From JBHEPS01 sp046261635 (lineage in GTDB: Bacteria > Acidobacteriota > Thermoanaerobaculia > Gp7-AA8): a stretch of 6,597 nucleotides of DNA. The translations under genes were made by a program, and so were the position numbers. Below are positions 1-5,526 of the stretch, in pieces. The stretch spans positions 1 to 6,597 of the forward strand of contig JBHEOL010000240.1 of assembly GCA_046261635.1 (NCBI GenBank), in the 5' to 3' direction. The notes below the pieces were generated by a model, which was not told the DNA's origin, made no database searches, and saw only the letters and a list, made by a program, of their open reading frames with translations. Positions within the stretch are counted from its first letter, which is position 1; the number at the start of each line of letters is the position of its first letter.

Positions 1-288
1 CAGGGGATTCGGGAAAAGGCGGCGGAGGATCCGGGGGTTCTTCTGTTCCTGCAATTGCTCGAGAGAGACCGGGAGTGCGCCGCGTTTCCGCTGGAACTCC
101 TGAATCGACCGGGCGTATTGCTTCATGACCCAGATCGTCTGGCGATCGCGTTCGCGATGCATGACGGTCGACCAGAGCGGGGGGACCGTGTAAGCGACGA
201 CGACGGCGAGCACGGTGAGAATGACCAGGAGACCGGCCAGGGTGTAGCCCGACTCGGAGGATCGCCTGGGCCGGTCAGAGCTCGCCAT
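1..288 (-). CDS. Third prepilin-like protein of the cluster (partial, C-terminus beyond the left edge)
   Basis: The first 96 codons of a type IV pilin-like protein are visible, and the frame stays open to the window edge. Residues 1-13 are polar and basic. Gly14-Tyr15 fits a prepilin peptidase site, followed by a hydrophobic helix (about 15-36, beginning YTLAGLLVIL). Mature position 5 is Gly19, where most pilins carry Glu. After the helix comes a charged, Gln/Arg-rich stretch (about 44-70), then SLEQLQEQ and LRRLFPNPL near the edge. This resembles the 'conserved residues then RRLYPDPM' pattern I recall from non-major pseudopilins in acidobacterial and betaproteobacterial clusters. It is likely a minor pseudopilin, but it could be a GspH- or GspK-type subunit, since GspK also lacks Glu5. 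The ATG at 288-286 overlaps the end of the preceding pilin gene by 14 nt and has a weak GGA 7 nt upstream. No other in-frame ATG fits the signal. Confidence 0.8.
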   Translation of the reverse strand, partial: MASSDRPRRSSESGYTLAGLLVILTVLAVVVAYTVPPLWSTVMHRERDRQTIWVMKQYARSIQEFQRKRGALPVSLEQLQEQKNPRILRRLFPNPL

Positions 289-736
289 ATGGAATTCCGT
301 CCAGCGTCTGCCCCTCCGCGCCGCTCTTCAGATCGATGATGCCGGGCTGGCCGAAATTCTCGTCGTCGTCGCCGGGGGACCAGGTCGAGGAGAAATCGAA
401 CGAGTCCGTGGCCTCGGGCTGGTCGGTAATCTCGATCCAGGTCGAGTCGGACTTCGTGAGCGGATCCTTCGGCATGGACCGGACGTATTTCTCGTCGACC
501 AGTTCCTGGAGGGAAGCGGGGTATCGCTGCTTGTCCGCGTAGAAGTCGTCGATCGCCTTCCGCATGTTCGTGAGGTTGGCCCGCAGGACGTTCTCGGCCG
601 CCTTCCGCTGCGCGTTTCGGACATTCACCAGCGCAATTCCGGCGAGGATGCCGATGATCGTGACTACGACGACGAGCTCGATGAGGGTGAATCCCGCCTC
701 ACCGGCTCGAGTTGTCCGCTGCTTTTTCATCACCAT
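275..736 (-). CDS. gspG: GspG-like major pseudopilin / type IV prepilin
   Basis: This is a 153-residue prepilin. A short basic leader (1-15) ends in Gly15, followed by Phe16 and the classic FTLIELVVVV helix with Glu20 at mature position 5. This is the expected substrate of a class III prepilin peptidase with N-methylation. The amphipathic helix (about 36-68) and the YPASLQELV stretch (72-80) match GspG-type pseudopilins. DPLTK (91-95) and the C-terminal IIDLKSGAEG...LDG (133-147) match the acidobacterial-style GspG family as I recall it. The acidic loop GDDDEN (122-127) sits where GspG proteins bind calcium, but coordination cannot be judged by eye. The family is about 130-160 residues, so this is full length. 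The ATG at 736 overlaps the upstream pilin gene by 7 nt. A second ATG at 730 (residue 3) would overlap by only 1 nt, and neither has a clear Shine-Dalgarno. The protein likely forms the main filament body or a shared major subunit. Confidence 0.9.
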   Translation of the reverse strand: MVMKKQRTTRAGEAGFTLIELVVVVTIIGILAGIALVNVRNAQRKAAENVLRANLTNMRKAIDDFYADKQRYPASLQELVDEKYVRSMPKDPLTKSDSTWIEITDQPEATDSFDFSSTWSPGDDDENFGQPGIIDLKSGAEGQTLDGIPYGEL

Positions 737-1212
737 TCGTTGTACCGCGTCTTTCCATCGAGCGACATCCGGGTAGAGGCGGACCGGATGTCGAAGAGAT
801 TGTTTCCATCACCGCCGAAAGCCGAGGATGAATCGGGATCGTCGGTCGTGGAAAGAGTCACCCAGTTGTCGCGCTTTGTCATCGGGTCGATCAGGTCGCG
901 CTCGCGAAGGAATCGAACCGTCTTCCCGTCGATCAGTTCCACGCCTTCCAGCAGCTCTTCGAAGTCCTTCGGATACTCCCCCTGGGTCATCTCCGGGGGA
1001 TCCTTGATCTGACCGCCGAGGCGCAAATCGTGATACCGGTCGATCGCATCCGTGATGCGGCGGATCTTCTCCCGGAGCTCGACCTCCTTCTGACGCTGGA
1101 GCGTGAAGCGCGCGGTCGGTACGACCATCGCTGCCAGGATTCCGATGATCGCGATCACCGTGATCAGTTCCGCGATCGTGAATCCGCCTGCTGTCCTGCG
1201 TGCCTTCATCAT
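730..1212 (-). CDS. Type II secretion / type IV pilin-like protein (pseudopilin, GspG-related)
   Basis: This is a 160-residue prepilin. The leader (1-10) is basic and ends in Gly10. The mature protein starts at Phe11 with FTIAELITVIAIIGILAAM, and Glu15 is at mature position 5. The membrane/core helix continues into a charged amphipathic helix (about 37-62). The C-terminal domain carries YPKDFEELLEG (80-90), a DPMTK motif (109-113) and an ending LFDIRSAS...SLDG (139-153). These features align with the neighbouring pilin at 275-736 (DPLTK; IIDLKSGAEG...LDG), so the two look like diverged tandem duplicates. It differs in a roughly 10-residue insert around QIKDPPEMTQ (69-78) and in lacking the acidic loop of its neighbour. 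Translation probably starts at the ATG at 1212, which overlaps the secretin stop in an ATGA; a second ATG follows directly. It could be a second major pilin or a minor pseudopilin. Confidence 0.9.
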   Translation of the reverse strand: MMKARRTAGGFTIAELITVIAIIGILAAMVVPTARFTLQRQKEVELREKIRRITDAIDRYHDLRLGGQIKDPPEMTQGEYPKDFEELLEGVELIDGKTVRFLRERDLIDPMTKRDNWVTLSTTDDPDSSSAFGGDGNNLFDIRSASTRMSLDGKTRYNEW

Positions 1213-3647
1213 CGTATGACGATCCGGCCTCCGTGAATGACGGCGTCGACCGCCAGCCCCTTCGCATCCCTCATCGGCTGGCCGTCGAGAACCAGGTAGC
1301 TCTCACCGGCGAGATCGCCACGGATGGTGAGCCGGATGATGGTGCCGGCCGACGCGAAGCGGATCGGGCTGCGATCCGCGGATCTGATGGTGACCAGGCC
1401 GGCGATCGAGTCGACGGTGACCACCGGAGGATTCGAGTTGTCGACTTCGAGGGCTTCTCCCGGGGTGGCTTCCAGGATCGAGAGCGAGCGAGGGCTGAAA
1501 TTGATTCGGAGCTCGGGCATCTCGAGGCCCTCGATGTCCATCCCGATGACGTTGACGAGGCCCTCATGAGCGGTCTGGAGCTCGAGTCTCCCCGGCTGCG
1601 GGGCGATCCGAGGCGTGAAACGGTCCGACGAGGAGGACGCTGCGAGGGCGAGAATCTCCTCGGGGAGCGTCAGCGAGGCCATCCCCCCGTTCGGCGGCAC
1701 GTAGGAGGCCGGATTGCGCGAGGTCGGCGGTGTCTGCACCTCGGGCGGCTCGTTCGTGGGCGGAGGCGGCGTGGGCGAGGGAAGCGGCTGCCGCGGCGCG
1801 AAGATGTCGGTCGGTCCCGATGCGGGAGGGACGTTCACGTACGGCTGTTGGTCGCCGGTGGTCTGAGGGACCGGCGGGGGCGGCGTGAACTGGCTTGGGG
1901 GAGCCGAGAACGGATCGACCGCGGTCTGCGACTCGATCCGGGGGGATGCGCCCCGGAACGTCATGTTGGTGCCGGTTCCGACCCACATCGGGACCAGGTC
2001 GTTCTCCTCGATGTTGGCGATGCGGATGATGTGCGGAGTCATCGTCAGCATCAGGTCCGTTCTCTGGAATTTCTTGGACTCGCTCGAGAACAGGCGGCCG
2101 ATCAGCGGGATCTCCCCGAGGAAAGGCGTGGAGTTTCTGCTCGTGGTGTCATCCTCGCGGATCAGGCCGGCCAGAAAGTTCGTCTCGCCGTCCTTGAGCC
2201 GGATGACCGACTCGATCGTCCGGGTTCCGATGATCGGCTGTGGCGGATTCGTCCCCAGGGCATCGCCGGCGATGTCCGAAACCTCGACCTTGAGCTTGAG
2301 CGTGACCTCCCGGTTGTGATGGACTCGGGGCTCGAGAGCGATCTTGATGCCGACGTCGTTGTAGGTATAGGAGGTCACCGGGGCGAACGTCCCGCCCTGG
2401 CTGGGATTGGCGCTGGTGAAGGTCGAGACCGGAAGGGGAACACGCCGCCCGATGTGCAGGGTCGCGGTCTCGCCTTCGCTGATCCGGAGCTGCGGCCGGG
2501 CGAGAACCTGGGCCTCGCTGTTCGCCTTGAGGAAGTTGTAGGCGATGGAGGGCATCGTGAACGCGAAGTCGTCCGAGCCGAGGTTCCTGAAGGCGTCGAG
2601 AGTGATACCGGTGATCGACTTCCCCTCGGCGTCGATGGCGCTGACCGAACCGAGCCCGAGCCCGACGATCTGCATGCCGACGTCCCGCGCCTTGTTCACG
2701 TCCATCTGCAGGAGCTCGACGGAAACCACGACTTCGGCGCGCGCCTTGTCGTTCGCCTCGATGATCTCCTGCGCGATTCGGACGCGGTCGGCCGTGTCTC
2801 GGATCGTGATCGCATTGAGCGCCTTGAGCGGGAAAACGTTCCGCGCCTCGAGCATCGTCCGCAGCACGTTGCTCACCTGCTCGGCGTCGCCATTCGAGAG
2901 GTAGAACGTCTGGATGACCAAATCCTCGTACTCCCGCCGCGCCTGCGGATTGTCCGGCACGATGATCAGGGAACGCTCGTCCAGAACCTTGTAGAAATGA
3001 CCGGCGGCCTGCATCACCCGCTCGATCGCGGCCTGCGCCGTGACGTCGCGGAGCTCGATCGCGATCGGGTCATCCTTGACCTGCGCGTCGAACAGGACGT
3101 TGATCCCGAATGCGTTGCCGAGGGCGCGGTAGATCTCCTTGACCGGGGTTTCCCGTGGAAAGGAGAGCGAGATCGGCTCGTCGGATGCGGGATCGAGCTG
3201 GGGTGGCTGTGCCTTCGTCAGGCCCTTGGCACGCGCCTTTTTCTCGTCGATGGTCAGCTCTTGCTGGGCCCCCATCCTCGCCTTCGCCGCCTCGGTCGCC
3301 TTGTGAAGCTCGACCAGGGCGAACTGGTTCGTCGGATCGAGCTTCACCGTGAGCTCGAACTCCAGCGCCGCCATGTCCGGCTGGCCGGCCGAAAACAGAG
3401 CTTTCCCGCGCTCGAAGTGGGCGCGCGAAGCCTCCAGCCGCGCATTCATCATCGCCGCCTGGTACTTGCTGTTCTCGGGGTCGATCTCGAGCGCCTTGGC
3501 GTACTGCTCGACCGCCTCGTCCCACTTCTTCATTGTCTGAAGCTCGCGACCGCGCTCGAAGGCGCGATAGCTGACGCACCCCGAGGCGAAGATCATCAGC
3601 ACGAACAGGCCGGTGAGGGTTCGAATCTTCATGTGATTGATCGTCAT
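1209..3647 (-). CDS. gspD: Lipoprotein secretin with TPR region and C-terminal cohesin-like domain (GspD/PilQ family)
   Basis: This 812-residue protein should form the outer-membrane channel. A lipoprotein signal peptide ends in ASGC with the acylated Cys at 24. TPR-like helices follow (about 27-60 and 73-106, with WDEAVEQYAKALEIDPEN), an unusual N-terminus for GspD or PilQ. Next are an STN/N0 domain (about 160-230) and a secretin N-domain (about 245-303). The secretin core (about 304-545) carries VLARPQLRISEGETA, LKDGETNFLAGLI and PFLGEIPLIGRLF, all hallmark strands of the gate and barrel. A Pro-rich linker (about 577-655) leads to a beta-rich tail (about 690-812) resembling cohesin domains, seen in some acidobacterial secretins. 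The ATG at 3647 has a weak GAG 6 nt upstream; the ATG at residue 6 would give a more compact signal peptide but has no ribosome site. It lies 54 nt after the PilP-like gene and overlaps the next pilin by 4 nt. Whether it serves pili or secretion cannot be told from sequence. Confidence 0.95.
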   Translation of the reverse strand: MTINHMKIRTLTGLFVLMIFASGCVSYRAFERGRELQTMKKWDEAVEQYAKALEIDPENSKYQAAMMNARLEASRAHFERGKALFSAGQPDMAALEFELTVKLDPTNQFALVELHKATEAAKARMGAQQELTIDEKKARAKGLTKAQPPQLDPASDEPISLSFPRETPVKEIYRALGNAFGINVLFDAQVKDDPIAIELRDVTAQAAIERVMQAAGHFYKVLDERSLIIVPDNPQARREYEDLVIQTFYLSNGDAEQVSNVLRTMLEARNVFPLKALNAITIRDTADRVRIAQEIIEANDKARAEVVVSVELLQMDVNKARDVGMQIVGLGLGSVSAIDAEGKSITGITLDAFRNLGSDDFAFTMPSIAYNFLKANSEAQVLARPQLRISEGETATLHIGRRVPLPVSTFTSANPSQGGTFAPVTSYTYNDVGIKIALEPRVHHNREVTLKLKVEVSDIAGDALGTNPPQPIIGTRTIESVIRLKDGETNFLAGLIREDDTTSRNSTPFLGEIPLIGRLFSSESKKFQRTDLMLTMTPHIIRIANIEENDLVPMWVGTGTNMTFRGASPRIESQTAVDPFSAPPSQFTPPPPVPQTTGDQQPYVNVPPASGPTDIFAPRQPLPSPTPPPPTNEPPEVQTPPTSRNPASYVPPNGGMASLTLPEEILALAASSSSDRFTPRIAPQPGRLELQTAHEGLVNVIGMDIEGLEMPELRINFSPRSLSILEATPGEALEVDNSNPPVVTVDSIAGLVTIRSADRSPIRFASAGTIIRLTIRGDLAGESYLVLDGQPMRDAKGLAVDAVIHGGRIVIR

Positions 3648-3701
3648 ACTTTTCTCGAAGTCTCTACTTGGACGCGGAGCGGTCCCTGAACGTCACGGCA
3701 C
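3648..3701 (-). other. 54-bp gap, the only clear intergenic space in the operon
   Basis: This stretch separates the stop of the PilP/GspC-like gene from the secretin start. Just before the ATG it holds GAGAAAAGT, a weak ribosome-binding site. I see no convincing -35/-10 pair and no hairpin followed by a T run, so co-transcription is likely. An internal promoter that would raise secretin and pilin levels over the platform genes cannot be excluded by eye. Confidence 0.5.
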
Positions 3702-4382
3702 CTATCTGCCGATCGGAATCCGCTTCCGCACATCCGGGGGAAATCCGGTGTAACCGATGTCCGCGGACTCGATTCCGATGTTGTGGAGGATGAATCGCCC
3801 TCCGAATGTCTCACCTTCGCGGACGTTGAGCAAATCACCATCTTTCGCGAAGACTGCGAATGTGTTCGTATCGCGCCCGAACGAGCCTAGGTACTTGTAG
3901 GCGAAGGCCGGCGGGGTCGGCGGCGGCGGAGGCGGGGCGATCTCCGGTCCTTCCTGGCACGCGGTGCCTACCCCGTTCCGGTCGATATCGGACTGATCCG
4001 GGTTCGGAACGTCCGGACAGTTGTCCTGATAGTCGGGGACCCCGTCGCCGTCCCGGTCGGGTGGGGGCGGAGGGGGGGGCGCGGCTCTCGGAGGCGGCGG
4101 GGGAGGCGGCTGGACGAACGCAAACAGATTCCGCCTGCTGCGAACAGCCCTTCCGTCCTTCTCGAGCCATTCGAGGTGAATCGGCTCGATCGTCCCCGAT
4201 TCGGTGGTGATCGCGCGCGCCTGCTGGGGCTGATCCCGGCGCTCGGTCTCCATCTCGAGAGGGTCGGGAGCCGGCTCCGGTGTCTGCAGGGCGCTTCCCG
4301 GAGAGGCAAAGATCCAGATGAAGACCAGAGCCACCACGGCGGCGGCAGCCCAGAGCCACGTCCTCCGGTCCCCGAGACTCAT
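3702..4382 (-). CDS. PilP/GspC-like inner-membrane protein with an inserted thrombospondin type 3-like repeat
   Basis: This 226-residue single-pass protein probably links the inner-membrane platform to the secretin. A short cytoplasmic N-terminus is followed by a membrane helix (about 9-27). The periplasmic part has a conserved-looking stretch IHLEWLEKDG and RRNLFAF (68-89), then a linker with proline runs at 92-98, 102-108 and 150-155. The C-terminal domain (about 160-226; FAYKYLGSFG, LNVREGETFGGRF, GIESADIGY) matches the PilP/GspC homology-region fold that binds the secretin N0 domain. Oddly, residues 109-142 between two proline runs read DRDGDGVPDYQDNCPD then NPDQSDIDRNG and end with Ala-Cys. 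This is a near-canonical thrombospondin type 3 calcium-binding repeat with Cys122 and Cys142. The last Asp-rich loop is degraded (RNG for the usual GDG). The ATG overlaps the PilO stop in an ATGA. Family assignment rests on the C-terminal domain and gene position; PilP and GspC cannot be told apart here. Confidence 0.88.
   Translation of the reverse strand: MSLGDRRTWLWAAAAVVALVFIWIFASPGSALQTPEPAPDPLEMETERRDQPQQARAITTESGTIEPIHLEWLEKDGRAVRSRRNLFAFVQPPPPPPPRAAPPPPPPPDRDGDGVPDYQDNCPDVPNPDQSDIDRNGVGTACQEGPEIAPPPPPPTPPAFAYKYLGSFGRDTNTFAVFAKDGDLLNVREGETFGGRFILHNIGIESADIGYTGFPPDVRKRIPIGR
4072..4079 (+). repeat. G8 homopolymer inside the PilP-like gene
   Basis: Eight consecutive G on the plus strand (C8 in the coding strand) encode part of the second proline run. 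With the nearby GGG and GGGGG runs at 4059-4067 they make a short, strongly G-rich template strand. The reading frame is intact across it, because the C-terminal PilP/GspC domain follows in frame. Confidence 0.8.
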
Positions 4383-4954
4383 GATGAGCTCCTCACGGGC
4401 TCGTCATCGGCCCGGAAAAGGGTCTTCAGGCGGAGGGTGAGGACGAGTTGGGAATCGTCGGAGCCGGAGGAGAGGCTGATTTCCTCGATGATCACGAACT
4501 CGTCCGAGTACTCGATCAGGTTGATCAGCCGGCGCGCCTGTTGGTACGTGCCTCGAACCGAAAATGAAATCGCGAGCGATGCCGCGTCCGATCCCTGGTT
4601 GCGAGCGGCCAGCGTCTGGTCGTAGGAGGTCGAGGGTGGCTGCAGCTCGCTTCTTCGGGCCAGTTCCCGCATCTCGTTCAGCAGGGGAACCAGCCGCTGC
4701 TGCGGCGTCCCCCACCAGTCGTTGTAGACGGTGTCGATAGTCGACACGATCTGCTCGAAGCTCTTGACGTTCTGCTCGGCCACGGCTCTCTCGGCACGCG
4801 CCGTCGTCAGTTGCGCCGCCACCACCTCGCGACGGGTCTCCAGGTCGTTGACGCGCTGCTCGAAACGCACGCGATAGGTGACGAAGAAGACCAGGTTCGC
4901 CAGAAATAAGATGCCTAGAGTCACGAGGAGCCATCGCTTTTCGCGCCAGATCAT
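4379..4954 (-). CDS. pilO: PilO-like inner-membrane platform protein
   Basis: This 191-residue protein pairs with PilN in the inner membrane and supports PilP and pilin assembly. A short basic cytoplasmic N-terminus (MIWREKR) is followed by one membrane helix (about 8-27). A predicted coiled coil (about 30-75, rich in Arg, Glu and Ala) comes next. The C-terminal ferredoxin-like domain (about 85-180) carries GTYQQARRLINLIEY and FVIIEEISL, the pattern of PilO and GspM-type proteins. Length is close to that of usual PilO (about 200). I chose the ATG at 4954 because it overlaps the PilN stop as ATGA, the same coupling used elsewhere in this operon, and leaves the expected short tail before the membrane helix. 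An ATG at 4969 would add five residues (MGGAG) but has no ribosome site before it. It overlaps the PilP-like start by 4 nt. GspM-type naming would be equally defensible. Confidence 0.88.
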   Translation of the reverse strand: MIWREKRWLLVTLGILFLANLVFFVTYRVRFEQRVNDLETRREVVAAQLTTARAERAVAEQNVKSFEQIVSTIDTVYNDWWGTPQQRLVPLLNEMRELARRSELQPPSTSYDQTLAARNQGSDAASLAISFSVRGTYQQARRLINLIEYSDEFVIIEEISLSSGSDDSQLVLTLRLKTLFRADDEPVRSSS

Positions 4955-5526
4955 TCCCGCACCCCCCATGCAGCCGGACGGTATTGGGTCGAGATGATGA
5001 ACTGGTGAAGCCCCTGGGACGAGCTCTGATTGGCGGGGAAGGGACGGACGAACTTCGGGCTCTGAAACATGTTCTGGATCAGCTCGACCATTCCGTCATC
5101 GTTCCTGGCCATGCACGACATCTGGAGAGTCACCTCACCCGTCCGTTCGACGCTCGGCGACAGGCGCACGAGGCGTACGTCAGGTGGAAAGACCGCTTCG
5201 AGATCGTCCAGGAGCTGGTTCCACGAGAACGCACGCCGCGCGATCTGCGTGTTCACGAACTCGGCGCGTCTCCGCAGCTGGGGTGAATCGAAGCGGGCGG
5301 CCTGCTGGCGAGCGACCTCAGTGGCCTGGCGCTCGTCCGCGATCGCCGCTTCGAGTCCGGCTATCTCGGCTCGCGTGTCGCTGGTGGTCGCGAAGTAGCG
5401 GAAGGCGGTCTGCGCGTTGTACGCGAGGAGGGCCACGGAGAGGATCGCGAGCACCGCGACGACAGTCCAGACCGGACGGTAATCGCGGTACGGCCGCGAT
5501 GCGAGATTGGGGTGAAGGGCTTTCAA
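4951..5526 (-). CDS. pilN: PilN-like inner-membrane platform protein (TTG start)
   Basis: This is a 191-residue single-pass protein. The cytoplasmic N-terminus has NLASRPYRDYRP (7-18), at the position where canonical PilN carries the INLLP motif that docks on PilM. A membrane helix (about 19-36) is followed by a coiled coil (about 46-80) and a periplasmic ferredoxin-like domain. SWNQLLDDLEAVFPPDVRLVRL (101-122, first half given by its key residues W102, L105, P114 and P115) is typical of PilN/GspL C-terminal domains. The start is a TTG at 5526-5524 that overlaps the PilM stop as TTGA, with GGGAG ten nt upstream. The frame remains open further upstream, but that part lies inside pilM, is Arg/Pro/Gly-rich and shows no PilN features, so it is a shadow. 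The protein probably forms a heterodimer with PilO and anchors PilM. Confidence 0.88.
   Translation of the reverse strand: MKALHPNLASRPYRDYRPVWTVVAVLAILSVALLAYNAQTAFRYFATTSDTRAEIAGLEAAIADERQATEVARQQAARFDSPQLRRRAEFVNTQIARRAFSWNQLLDDLEAVFPPDVRLVRLSPSVERTGEVTLQMSCMARNDDGMVELIQNMFQSPKFVRPFPANQSSSQGLHQFIISTQYRPAAWGVRE

Noticed and set aside
1683..1919. Proline-rich stretch in the secretin as a separate gene or domain boundary artefact
   Set aside because: It is a continuous in-frame linker of low complexity between the secretin core and the cohesin-like tail, with no start or stop signal inside.
1200..3689. A very long open frame on the plus strand, antisense to the secretin gene (829 codons)
   Set aside because: It mirrors the secretin in the opposite strand, is dominated by Arg, Asp, Gly and Leu as expected from GC-rich antisense reading, and shows no domain. 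The minus-strand frame has clear secretin motifs.
3648..3701. Possible internal promoter or terminator in the 54-bp gap
   Set aside because: No recognisable -35/-10 pair, and no inverted repeat followed by T residues, could be found by eye.
3957..4109. Frameshift or sequencing error as the source of the odd Asp/Pro-rich middle of the PilP-like gene
   Set aside because: The frame is the same before and after, both ends match the family, and the inserted segment itself matches a known module with meaningful spacing. Random frame-shifted sequence would not do this.
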